Assembly: GCA_963575745.1 (NCBI GenBank)
Contig: CAUYUJ010013847.1
Location: 122,501 to 186,500 of the forward strand
Source: Prorocentrum cordatum
Taxonomy: Eukaryota; Sar; Dinophyceae; Prorocentrales; Prorocentraceae
DNA length: 64,000 bases
Direction of reading: 5' to 3'
In this document: in pieces, positions 33,944-44,500 of the stretch
Layout: every line of letters starts with the position of its first letter
Position numbering within the stretch: the first letter of the stretch is position 1
Notes under the pieces: model-generated
What the model saw: only the letters and a program-made list of their open reading frames with translations
What the model was told of the DNA's origin: nothing
The model's database searches: none
Made by a program: the position numbers and the translations under genes

Positions 33944-34837
33944 ATTTTTCGCTGGGGCCCGACGCGAGTTTGATATCCAGCATGAGTTTGAGAGGGCAGC
34001 CGAGTCCTTTCCTGTCTCTGTTTGGGTGATCAGCTTAGACGTGGCTAACGACCCCATCCGCGGTGATGTTTCGAGGCCGGAGACGATCCGCTTCTGGTAT
34101 CGTGCCATGGCTGGCGGCAAGGTCGCAGGATTCTGGGCTGGCCCTCCGTGCGAGACTTGGTCGCAGGCCCGCCTCCGTGACACCGCCGAGTGTCGGGCCC
34201 CCCCGCCAAGGCCTTTCCGCACCCCAGACAGGCCCTGGGGCCTTGGCGACCTAACCCCCAAGGAAGCCAGGCAGGTTGAGGCGGGGAACCTGCTGCTCCG
34301 CACGACGATTTACTTCCTCTTCGTTGCCCTCCGCCTCGAAATCCCGGCGGTGATGGAGCACCCTGCTCCTCCCTTCCGTCTGGGGGCCCCTCGGCGTGGA
34401 AGCTCGACGAGCTGGAGTTTCTCCTCGGGCGGCCCGAGGTTGAGGGGGTCCTCATCGACCAGTGCGTTTTCGGGGCGCCGTCGATGAAACCTACTCTCCT
34501 CCTCTCGGTTCACCTTCCCTCTCTTGGCCGGGGGGCTCGGGCTGCTCGGGGGGGCGGGAGGTGCTTCCATGGCCCTCGAGGCCACGAGACCCTTGCGGGC
34601 ATGGAGGGCAATTGGCAGTGGCGTACCTCTCTGGCTAAGGCGTACCCCCAGGGCATGCGCCGTCTTGCTGCTACTGCTTTCCTTCAGGCCTTCCAGGGGA
34701 GATGGCCGCATGTCTGGGGAGCCTCTTCGGAGGAGGTCGAGTCGGACTTTTTGGCCTTCTGGGAGCCCCTGGATCCTTACTTCACCCGAGTCATGGGCAA
34801 CGACTTTGCTCGTGAACTCGCCAGCCCAGAGCCCTAG
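33944..34837 (+). pseudogene. Methyltransferase-like domain at the LINE end
   Basis: Three overlapping frames together give LAFFAGARREFD (glycine motif), WVISLDVAND (acidic strand), GFWAGPPCETWSQARLRDT (PPC), AVMEHPAPP, then LIDQCVFGAPSMKPT and a C-terminal WQWRTSLAKAYPQGMRRLAA helix, ending TAG at 34837. The order parallels the free-standing gene at 1787-3134: FAG, SLDVA, PPCxxW, E(Q/H)PA, K(R/P)T. As there, the C5-methyltransferase ENV motif is replaced (EHP). At least two frameshifts lie inside. The same strand and the continuing linker place it in the LINE polyprotein rather than in a separate gene. Confidence 0.6.
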
Positions 34838-35268
34838 CGGGCCCGAGGCAACACGGTGCGAGGCCTCGGCTCGCCTTGCCCCTCTTGGGCGTCGGGACCC
34901 CGTTCCTGCCCTGGCAGGCTCCCGGGTTCACCGCATGCTTCGCGTGCTCTCTTTCGCTTTCGCTTTGGCCTTGTCCTGTCTCGTTTTCCCTTTCCTGGCG
35001 GGTGTCGCTTCGTGCACATCATCCTGACTCCAAGTCCAAAAAGGAGGAGGAGGGGAGGAGGGCCCCCTCCCCCTCCAACTTCTGGTGGTGGTGGTGGAAA
35101 ACAGGCCCAGCAAGCTCTCCTGGTTGGCTGTGCACAGCCTCGCGTCTAGCACCAGGTGGCGCAGGGCGCGCCGCCGGCGCTGCAGCCACGGGCCCCATCC
35201 AGCCCTGATGCACCGGGCGCTCAGCACTGCCTGATAGACGCCCAGCTCTCCTTATGCGTTCGCCCCAG

Positions 35269-37618
35269 CTAATAATGCGCCCTTGGGGGGGTGGCTGCGG
35301 CCCCCGTCTGCGGGCGTGGCCGTGGGGTTGCCTCCTCCAGGTGCTGGCGCTGCTGCGGGGATGTGTCCTGGGCAGCTGCCGCGTCCTCTTCCTCGAAACG
35401 GACGCGCCTCACTCCCAATGCCGTGCTCTCGCGCGCTTCCTCCTTCGCCACGGGGGCAGTGGGGCTGGCGAGCTGTGGCGGACCAGGGAGGCGCCAGAAG
35501 TACTCGCCCTTTCCCCCTCCTGGCCCCGCCACCCCCCTGGCGAGCGCGAGCAGTGGCCGTCCTGCCCCCCCGCCCATCGGGCCCGCCCCGAGGTTTGATC
35601 CCGTCCTCCCCTGGTGTGGCACGCGCCCGGGCGGTGCACCTCGGGCTTGCTCATCGTCGTCAGCCTGTGGCCGACGTGCACAGAGGTCGTGTCTCTTGCC
35701 ACGCCGGCTGCCACACCCGTCGTGCCCTGTTTCGCTTCCCAAAGGTACTTGTGGAACGAGGTACTGCTCCATCGTTCGAATGTCTTGATCAGCTCGACGT
35801 CCGGGTAAGTGTGGTAGAGGGCGATGGCTCCCCCGATGCGCAGCGAGTGCGTCCGCATGCGGTCGGCTGGGATGCCCTCTCTCGCGACCTGTTCGAGCAC
35901 CTCCTGCAGCTGCTTCCTCTTCACGGGCGCCCCGTCTTGCCAGCGGCAAGGTGGTGGGTGCCTCTCGGTCGTGAAGCGTTCAACCACTCGGCCGCCAGCA
36001 CCGGGCACAGGGCCTCGCCCGTGCAGTCGTGGTTGCGCGCCGCTCCCGCTTGCAGCTGGTCTGCCTTGGAGCCCTTCAACCAGTCGATGACCTCGTTGGC
36101 CTCCCTCAGGTTCGACGTGGGACGCCCATCGATGCGCGCGGCCACGTCGCCGCCCGTCAACACCTTGCTGCGATCCCAGCCCCCACTCCACGCGTACTCC
36201 CCGACCCGCATCAGGAATAACCAGGCGGTGGCCAGCGCGCACCAGATCACGGCGTGGTCCGGCACGTCGGCCAGGGTGCATTTGGCCAGGATCAGCGTCA
36301 TGATACGCGCCGTGGTGGGCAGCTTCCGAGGGCGCACTCCATCGCGTCGCGCGAGAACAGCTCCTCTTCGCCGTTGCGGCGCGCGCCCGCCGTGGCCGCT
36401 TCCCCTTGGAGGATAGGCGACCGCCCTCGGATCCGACAGAAGTGTGTCCACCGCCTCCAGCCCAGCTCGTAGACCTTGCAGGTGCTGTCCGCGACCGCCT
36501 CCAGCACCAGCTGAACCTTTGCGTTCTCGAGGTCCTCGAAGTAGTGCTGGCCTCTGGTCGGGGTGCTGCCTGCGCGGCGTTGCGAGCGGTCCGTGGGCAT
36601 CGCCCCGGCGTGCCGCGGGCGGCCCCCTCCTTCGTCTTCTGCGCGGAAGGAGGCCAGCGGGTCCCCTTGGGGCTCGTCCCCGGGCTCTGGCCTCAGCCCC
36701 ACCGCCGCACCCTTGGGCAAAGGGGGGGAGGGGAGCTCGGCCACGGTGACCCGCCGCGCTGGCAGCGCCGGCGCGCCCGTCGGGGGTGCGCCACCGGACC
36801 GCTACCACCCCCGCATGCTGGGCGTCACCGGCGGCGGGGGTGGCAGTTGTGTGCTCTGCCGCTTGGGGGTCGGCCTCGCCCCCCCCCTCTGGCAGCGTGG
36901 AGCTGGTCCCTTCCCCGCTCGGCTCGGAGTCGCTGGCCGTCATCTCGATCGGCGAGCCCAGCGGGGTCGAGCCGACCGACACCGTCGAGCCCGCGGGTGT
37001 CGGGCCCGCCACTCCTCGCTTGGATGTCTGACGCTTCGGAGTCGAAGGGGGGGGGGGGCGGTGGGGTGCCGTCCCGGCGCCGATCCCACTGCCGGCGGGG
37101 CGGGGGTCTTGCGGCGGCGCTGGCGGGGGGCCTCGTGGTACCCACCCGGCGGGGGGGGCATAACCTGTGCCGCGGGCAGCGGGCGCCGCGGCGGGGGCGT
37201 CGGGTCTTACGGTGGGGCCTTCACTTCCGGCAGCCAGCACGCGCGGGACCCGCAGTGGCCTGATGTCGAAGCGGAATCCTGTCAGCATCGCGGGGGGCAT
37301 GTCCGGCGGGTTCTTCGGCCGCGGCGCTGTCTCCACCAGCGATGATGCCGGCGGGGGAACCTCGTGCCCACGCCACGCCGGCCGCCGCGGGCCACGAAGG
37401 GGAAGCCCGTCCTCATCTGCGCGCACAGGCTGGGGCCTGGCGCGGGTGTCCTTCTCCCCATTCGGCTCTTCGGACGACGAGGTGGGGTCGCAGGGCGCGA
37501 CCTCGCGCGACTGGGGCAGGTCCCGCATGGGCGCCGCGATCGGGGCCCAGATGTCCGGCGGCGGCCGCCCCTCTCGGAGCCATTGCGCCGCCTCCGGGTT
37601 GCTGCGGTGGTGGGCCAC
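35269..37618 (-). pseudogene. Tyrosine recombinase (phage-integrase fold), frameshifted
   Basis: On the minus strand, an N-terminal Pro-rich region starts at 37618. A core-binding domain lies in another frame (ADSTCKVYELGWRRWTHFC, about 36440-36500). The catalytic domain has AWLFLMRVGEYAWSGGW (first Arg, about 36186-36225), then RMRTHSLRIGGAIALYHTY (HxxR, about 35810-35862), FERWSSTSFHKYLWE (Trp and Tyr nucleophile, about 35745-35795). The C-terminal tail runs in a third frame (GEYFWRLPGPPQLASPTAPV) to 35269. All catalytic positions of the family are visible except a confident second His. Frame changes near 36300-36750 and 35700 suggest decay or sequence error. It could come from a DIRS-like or Crypton-like element; no RT belonging to it is adjacent on this strand. 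Confidence 0.65.
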
Positions 37619-37734
37619 GGGGTCCCCTCGCAGGCTCTCCCTCGGGGCCGCTGGCTGCAGCCACAGGAGCAGCTCGTCCCCTGGGCAGGCCCGGCGCTCC
37701 CCTCGCAGGCCCCTGGGGGCTTGGCACAGAGTAA

Positions 37735-38615
37735 TTTACAAGGGGTCGCTGCGCTGGGAGCGAACCCACGAATTTACAAGGGATCCTGGAGATGGGAGCT
37801 CGGACGCAGCGTAATTTACAATGAAATGTGGCACTGGGAGCGCGAATTCAGTGTCATTCGCCAGGGGTTGTGGCCCTTGCTCGGAGCACGGACGCGGCTT
37901 AATGTCCGAGGGATCGTTGTCTTGGCAGCATAATTCACGAAGGATTGAAGCCCTGGGAGCGCAGACGCGGCCTGATTTACGAAGGATCGCGGCCCTGGGG
38001 GCGCGGGCGCAGCGCGATTCACGAGTGATCGCGGCCTTGGGAGCGCGGCCCCGTCGTAATGCGTTTGTTTCTCGGTCCGTCGCGTGTGGCCCTGTTTCTG
38101 GATCCGCGGGGTCTGGGGGAGCGAGGGTCTGGGGGAGGGGGGGAGTGGGGGGTCTGTCCTCTCCCCTTCCGCTCCTATCTACTTTCGGCGTGCCTTCATG
38201 GTACCTTCGCTGACTTGGACGCGCGTACCTTCATCGGACCTTCGGCGTACCTTCAAGAACGCTTCTTATCCAAAGCACTACAGAAACCGCGTACCTTCAG
38301 CGTACCTTCAATAAGTGTGTCCGACATACCTTCAGAGTACCTTCGGCATATTTTCGGCACACCTGCGTAATGTACCAGGGATCGAGCGTAATTGATTAGG
38401 CATCTTGGCACTGGGAGCGCGAATCCATCGTAGTTTGCGCGGGGTCGCGGCGCTGGCAGCGCGGACCTTGCGTAATTTACGAGGGATCGTGGTCTTGGGG
38501 AAACGGACGCAGCAGCACTTACCAGTGATCGTCGCACTGGGAGTGCGGGCCCAGCGGCATTTGCGACGGTTCGGAGCCCAGGGAGCGCAGACACAGCGTA
38601 ATTTACAAGGAATGG
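37735..38615 (+). repeat. About 42-bp GTAATTTACAAGGGATCG minisatellite, two blocks
   Basis: Blocks at 37735-38060 and 38395-38615 repeat GGGAGCGCGGACGCAGCGTA + ATTTACGAGGGATCGTGGCC with variation. Between them, TACCTTCRGCGTACCTTC units occur at 38195-38370. The same unit reappears at 51.63-51.98 and 56.43-56.77 kb. Confidence 0.8.
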
Positions 38616-38669
38616 CGTGGCCCCCGACATCTCGACCAACAACGGGGCGCGGAGATCCTAGGAGGCTCC

Positions 38670-38985
38670 AGGTGATCCGCGGCACGTCCGTTGGCGCGTC
38701 CCGTGCCGCATCCCGTGGCACGTCCCCTGGCGCGTCCCCTGACACGTTCCCTGGCATGTTCCTTGGCGCGTCCTGTGGCGCGTCTTCCTGGCACGTCGCG
38801 CGGCGCGTCCCCTGGCACGTCCTGTGGCACGTCCACCACCGCGTTCCGTGGCGCGTCCTCTTGGCACGTCCCGCGGTGGGTCTCCATGGCACGTCCATTG
38901 GCACGTCCACTGGCGCGTCCTTTGAGACGTTTCCATGTCTCGCAGTTCGAAATCCCTTTCCAGGTTCGTGGGTCGACCATGTCTT
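38670..38985 (+). repeat. GGCACGTCCCCT decamer array and GGTCGACCATG fragment
   Basis: GGC(A/G)CGTCC(N)NT units of 10-11 bp fill 38670-38935. At 38951-38985 follows TTTCCAGGTTCGTGGGTCGA, which matches the 3' end of the GATCTTGAGCTCGAG family (20.87 and 48.90 kb). Confidence 0.7.
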
Positions 38986-39939
38986 CCCTCCCTCTTGTTG
39001 GCGCGTGCCGATCTCGCGGCCCGGAGCCAGTCTGGCCTGGCCCGGCGCGCGCGGGCGGTTGGCGCGCCCCCGCGCCCGATAGCCGTGGCCTTGGGTCGGG
39101 CGTGTCCTCCAGGCGGATTTTGGACGAAAAATAAAGATAGTCCAAAAATATTCCAGAATACTCCAAACATCGTCCCCCGACTGTGTTGGGACTACTTTTG
39201 AAGAATCCCCCTGTAGAGAGTCACGCCAGACTTACCCGTGGCCTGGCGCGGCAGGCCCGAGCCAGAAATGGCAGTGTTTCATGGCGCCGGCCGCCCCGCG
39301 AAGCCGCGCGCCCGCGCGCGGCACCCGCGGCGGGCGCCGTGTTGCCCCGCGGGGCGAGGCCGCGAGGAGATGGGCCGTGTGGCTGCTGGTTCTCTCGAGC
39401 GCTGACCCAGCGCGGAGGGCAAGAACTACGGTGGGGGCATTGGACAAGGCACCCTTAGATAAGGAAGCCAGGGTCTGGAAGCCGGTGGAACTGAAATCGT
39501 GGATCGGCCATGGATATCACCGCCGCCCTCATCAGATAAGGAACCCTCCAGGGTCTGAAGCCTCCTGGGCACGTTCCTTGACCAACGCCCCTACCGTATG
39601 CACCTGTACCGATCCCTGGCCCAGGATGGGCCTTGCCAGGACCGGTGTGCGCGTATGGTTGTCGTCCTCCCACCAGCGGTTTGGAAAGCATGTGCCGTGG
39701 CCCGCCAGACGCGCTGGGGCTGGAGCCCATCGGGCTTCTGCATGCCAGCCATCAGCAAGAGCCTGCGGACGCTGCCGTGCTGCCTCGCCGCCGTGCGATG
39801 CCGTCGCCTTGCGGCCGGGCGCGGCGCAGGCCGCCTCTGCGGTTCCGGGCTCGGGGTCATGCGCAGAGCGGCTGCTTCGGCGCGAGATAGCCACCAGGAG
39901 CCCGACTGCGGTGCAGGCGCGGCGGGTCGCGAAGGGGCG
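38986..39939. other. Unresolved GC-rich region upstream of the ligase
   Basis: Long overlapping frames on both strands exist but have no domain. It may hold 5' exons or introns of the ligase gene. Nothing specific is supported. Confidence 0.35.
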
Positions 39940-40782
39940 GAGGGCTTCGAGCAGGAGTTGGTCAGTGCAGATCTCGGTCGGCACTGGAGCGTGTCCGTGC
40001 GTGCAGCTGGCGAGCATGCCGTCATCACGAGGCGCTGGGGGAAGGTTGGCGGTAAGCTGCAGGTGGACGAGCGGAACGTCTCCGAGTCCAAGAACATCGG
40101 CTGGACGAACGAGCGCAAGCCCATGCAGGTAGCCAACGACATGGCCGCGTCCTTTGCCCAGAAGAAGATCGACAGCGGCTACAGGCCTGCCGCGGTTTCT
40201 GGCACGAAGGCGGCGCCAGGCGCAGAGATGCCACAGGTCATGCTCGCACGCAACTATTCCTCGACCGCCCTCGGCACTTTTCCTGGCGCTGGCTCGGACG
40301 CGTGGACTGCCGTGATACAGCCGAAGCTCGACGGGGTGCGCTGCCTGGTGAGGCTGAACTTGACGGCGCCATCGCCACCCGAGCTGTGCACCAGACAGCG
40401 GAAGCCCCTCACCCACCTGAAGTTGCTGGAGCCAGGTCTCAAGAAGGTTCAGGGGCGTCGGGGAGGGATGCGCTCGGGGGGGGGGGGAAGGCATCGAACC
40501 CCAATCACCCAATCATCGCCGATGGGGGCCCGATACGTAGCCCACCCCGCCCAGGAACGTGCGGTTTCGCCATCGGGGGACTATCGCCGATCCATCCGCG
40601 CTGCACCGCCGATTCCAAGTCGAAGTCGATGTTTCCCCCCCCATGGGTCAGCCCCCCAAAAGGGTTCCCCCTCAAAGGTGCGCAGCGCCGCCGCGAGGGT
40701 CCTCCAGGCAGGGCCCGGCGCCGGGCTGGTGCCCGGCCCGCTGTTCCTGGACGGCGAGCTGTACGCACATCGGGGGCGGCAG
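39940..40782 (+). CDS. ATP-dependent DNA ligase with WGR domain (partial)
   Basis: Exon one runs from about 39940 to 40446 and exon two from 40678 to 40782. The intron between them is GT-AG, 231 bp and phase 0, flanked by AAG|GT. A WGR domain comes first: HWSVSVRAAGEHAVITRRWG + KVGG, then ANDMAASFAQKKIDSGY. The nucleotidyltransferase domain follows: MLARNY, QPKLDGVRCLVR (motif I, Lys of KLDG forms the AMP adduct), and after the intron GPLFLDGELYAH (motif III). The enzyme would seal DNA nicks. Fusion of WGR to a ligase is known in a few eukaryotic and viral ligases, stated here as general knowledge. Downstream motifs IV-V and the OB fold are not found before the Copia element at 41214 or after 47500. 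The gene is truncated, or its later exons lie far away. The 5' boundary is uncertain. Confidence 0.65.
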
Positions 40783-41213
40783 GGAGGGGGGGTGATGACT
40801 AAGGGGGGTGTGGATGTCAGGCTTCATGGCGCCTCGTCTTATCTCTTTACGTCCCTGCCCCCCCCGTGGGCTGCGCACATGCCGCGGGCCATGATTTGCG
40901 CCCTCCTCCTCTTGGACGCCCCCTTCTTGGCCGCCCCCGAGCACATGGCGAGCTCACGTTCCAGGATCGAGGGAGCGCGTGGCTCGAGTTTGCCCGCGTT
41001 CGGGCTTAGCGGCGCTGTTTGGCGGGCCCGTCATGGATTTGACGGTCCAGTTCTCGTGGGGCGTGTGCAGCGGGAGTTGGTGTCAGATTTCAGATTCGGT
41101 CCCATCATTTTCTTGATGGCCCCGTCAGGCCAACCCGAGTCCCCCGAACCCGAGGATCGAAATGGGTACGGATAGAATTGAAGCGAAGACCAACAACAAT
41201 TCTTGTCCATTTT

Positions 41214-41268
41214 TGTTGACTGCACATGCTAATCTGTAGCCCCTTGGTCCAAGTAAAAACCATCAACA
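41214..41268 (+). repeat. 5' LTR, 55 bp
   Basis: It begins TGTTGACTGCACATG and ends AAAACCATCAACA. It differs from the 3' copy only at position 10 (C versus T). It carries 6-bp terminal inverted repeats TGTTGA/TCAACA. Confidence 0.9.
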
Positions 41269-41280
41269 TGGTAGCGGAGC
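41269..41280 (+). promoter_or_regulatory. Primer binding site, initiator-Met tRNA type
   Basis: TGGTAGCGGAGC directly abuts the 5' LTR. It would pair with the 3' end of an initiator tRNA ending CUCYGCUACCA. Eukaryotic iMet-tRNA-primed elements typically show TGGTA(G/T)CAGAGC, so there is one difference. Confidence 0.7.
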
Positions 41281-41519
41281 GTGCGTGAGCACGTTCCTGC
41301 CGCCGCTTCCCTTCCAGCCACCCGCGGCGCGCGCGCGCGCCAGCGATAGGGCAGCGGCGAGGGCTGCGCCCTCCTGGCGGCTGGCAGCGGCGTGAGCTGC
41401 GCCGGCCGGCCCTTCCTAGCCCAGCACGCCGCCGAAGAAGAAGAGGAAGCGTGGCTCAAGGTCGAACAAGGCGGACATCCTGAGGAGCCGGAAGTTCGAC
41501 GAGAAGCTCGACAGGAAGT

Positions 41520-44500
41520 ATGGAAGAGATCGAGCGACGCTTCCAGGCGCTAGAGGGAGCGTTGCAGGCTGCCGAACAACGGGTGCAGGCTGCAGAGGAG
41601 CGCGCCCTGGCGGCGGAGTCAGCAGCAGCGAGCGCAGGCGCCGCGGCGAGCAGGCCCGTGGCAGCGGCGAGGGCTGCGCCACAGGATCTAGTGGACACTC
41701 GGCTTCTGGCGAAGCCGAAGGCGTTCGGAGGCAGCGAGGACGAGCGGCCGGGATGGAGCTTCAAGATGCTCGCGTACCTCGGGGCCCTCGACGAGATAAT
41801 GGCCAACGAGCTGACGGCGGCTATGACGTTCCCGCTGGAGGAGGTGAGGAACGCGAGGCTCCTGGAGGAAGGAGCGAGCCAGCGCAGTCGTCAGTTGTAC
41901 TTCATCCTCGTCCTGCTGCTGGAAGGAGCTGCACTCCAGCTGATCAAGCCGGTCGGCGTCGGAGAAGGGTATCGGGCGTGGAGGACACTACAAGACATGT
42001 ACGAGCCCGACAGACCCGGTCGCCACGCAGGACTGCTGCAGGAGCTGATTGCGTTCCAGTTCCCGGAGGACAACATCGTGGGGACGCTGGCGGACTTCGA
42101 CTTCAAGGTCACGAAGTACGAGAGTCAGAGCCACGAGAGGATCGGGGACAGGATCAAGATGGCGATCCTTCAACGGGGGATTCAGGACGAAGCTCTTCGA
42201 GCGCACCTGGTCCACAACGCGTCGAGGCTGGTCACGTGGGAGCTCATGCGCAACGAGGTGCACATGGTGATCTCGACGAGGAGCGCCATCTCATCAGTGC
42301 CGCCGCCGGTCCCGATGGACACGAGCGCCGTGGAGAAGGCGAGGCGCGAGCGCGACAAGGGCAAAGGAAAGAAGGGCAAGGAAGGCAAAGGCAAGAAGGG
42401 CAAGGGCGGCGACAACTCCACGGACCAGAGGAGCCAGGCGGCCAAGGACAGGGCCGAGAAACGGTGCTTCCACTGCCACAAGACCGGTCACATCAAGAGC
42501 GAGTGCAGGAAGTTCCTCGCAGAGCAGAAGAAGAAGAAGGGCACCAACGCGGTCGAGCAGGAGTCGAAGCCGACGGGAGCTCCGCCAGCGGCGAGCGCCG
42601 CGGGGAGCGCGGCGCCGGTGATGGCGATCGCGACCGAGGGCGGGGCAGAGCCACTTTGGTGCCTCGCGATCGAGCTGGAGGAAGGGCAGGAGTCGTCGTC
42701 GACTGGAGCAGCAGCGACGCCCTTAGCACCAGCGACGACAGCGATCCACCTTCGTTCGAGCGAGCCGTCATCAGGCACAGCGCAGCCGAGGCAGCCATTC
42801 TTGGTCGGTGCCAGCCCGATCGAGCAGCTGAGCCAGCCAGGGGCAGCAAACGAGCACGAGACGTTCGAGAGCAAGGAGATCATCGGTATCAATGAGCACT
42901 GGGTCATGGTGGATTCGGGTGCTGCGCGATCGGTGTGTCCGCCGAGTCACGGGGCCCACGAGGCACTCAGAGGCCTGAGCGAGCGCATCCGGCTGGTCGG
43001 AGCGAGCGGCGACGACATCCCGTGCCACGGCGAGCGCTTCGTCACGTACACGAAGGACGGGCACAAGATCGGGGTGGACTACAAGGTCGCCGACGTCAAG
43101 AGGCCGGTGCTGGGCGTGTCGCAGGCGGTCGACAAGGGCACGTCGTGGGTATTCACGCCGAGCGGGAGCTACATGATCCCGAAGCCGATCGAGTTCTCGG
43201 ACCCGGACGCCGTGCCGCTGGTCAGGCGCAACGACTTGTTCTACCTCAAGATGGACAAGTACGGTGAAGGCGTCAAGAACTCGCTCGTCATGCCGGTGCG
43301 GGGCGAGGAGCCGGGAGGCGAGGCCGGCGGCGCATCAGCTGCGTCCAGGGCAGCGGCGAGAGCCGCGCTCCAGGGCGGCGGCGGAGGAGCTGCCGCGACT
43401 CACGCTCAGGCCGAGGCGAGCGAGCCGGCAGCGCAGGCAGTGCTCGAGGAGTCCGTGCCGGTTCGAGTCAAGAAGGATCCGGTGAAGCCAAGCCTGGCCG
43501 AGCAGAGGACGCACGAGCTGGTGCACATTCCGGCGAGGTCCTGGTGCTGGGTGTGCGTCAGATCCAAGTTCACGGACGACCCGCACTACAAGGCCGGGCA
43601 CGAGCGCACGGGCGACGAGGTCCAGATCGACTATTACTTCCTGGGCCAGCTGAGCATCCTCAACATGGTGCACATGAACTCCCAAGCTATTCATGGCATC
43701 ATGGGGCCGAAGGGTACCGACGCCTACATGGTCAAGACAGCGGTCGCCACCATCGAGAACTGGGGGCTGGATCGCATCGTGCTGAAGCACGACCAGGAGG
43801 CGTCGATCACGGCCCTGGCGAGGGAGATCAAGGCTCAGCGGAAGGCGCCCACGATGGTCGAGTCAGCTCAGCGGGCTAACCATCAGGGAGTCGGTGGAGT
43901 GGAGCGCGCCAACGAGGAGCTCGGCAAGCAGATCAGGGCGCTGCTGTTCTCGGTGGGCGACAACTACAAGCGGGAGCTCCCAGCCGATCATGGGCTTCTA
44001 CCTTGGCTCATTCGGCACGCTGGCTGGCAGCTCAACCGCTTCACGGTGCACGGCAACGGCAAGACGACCTACGAGGTGCTCAAGGGGAGGCCATATCGAG
44101 GCGAGCTCGTCAACTTCGCGGAGTGCGTCTGGGCGAGGGACCCCACGCCGACCTCCAAGCTGCAGCCTCGGTGGCACGCGGCGGTGTGGCTGGGCAAGAC
44201 AGAGGTTTCGGACGAGCACCTGGTGGCGGGTCCAACGCGCACGACGAGGGTGCGCACGGTGAGACGGCGACCGGAGGGCGAGCGGTTCGTGCTGGAGGAG
44301 CTGGACAAGTTCGCTGGGGCGCCGTGGGACATGCGCCGGGCTCCACAGATCGGCATCGTGCCGGCGGGAGCGCCCCAGGTGGAGCCGAATCAGCAGCGGC
44401 TGATGCCGCCACCTCCGCCACCGCCAGTGGTCTTACCGGCTGCAGGCCCGGAGGCGCTGGTGCCACCAGCGATGGTCGGGCCGGCGCCGCCCGCGGGGCC

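Larger units (their letters stand above)
24801..35250 (+). mobile_element. Composite non-LTR retrotransposon, about 10 kb, non-autonomous now
   Basis: The order on the plus strand is leader repeats; long ORF with zinc finger, coiled coil, RNase H and AP-type endonuclease; reverse transcriptase in two or three frames; C-terminal zinc fingers; and a methyltransferase-like domain. The frame shifts near 30205, stops at 30968, and shifts again near 31000-31060, 31500-31690, 33420-33480 and 33940. It is also broken by a 731-bp insertion. Near both edges there is a related segment: GCCGGCGCTGCAGCC, then CAGCACTG, then CCCAGCTCT (25447-25525 and 35173-35248). No poly(A) tail or target duplication could be fixed, so the outer limits are approximate. 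Confidence 0.65.

Noticed and set aside
39532-40512. 326-aa minus-strand ORF opposite the ligase
   Set aside because: WGR and KLDG motifs fix the plus strand as coding; the minus frame has no motif.
41452-41460. TGGCTCAAG matching the last nine bases of the spliced leader
   Set aside because: Nine bases are expected by chance about once in two such windows, and it lies inside the Copia leader.
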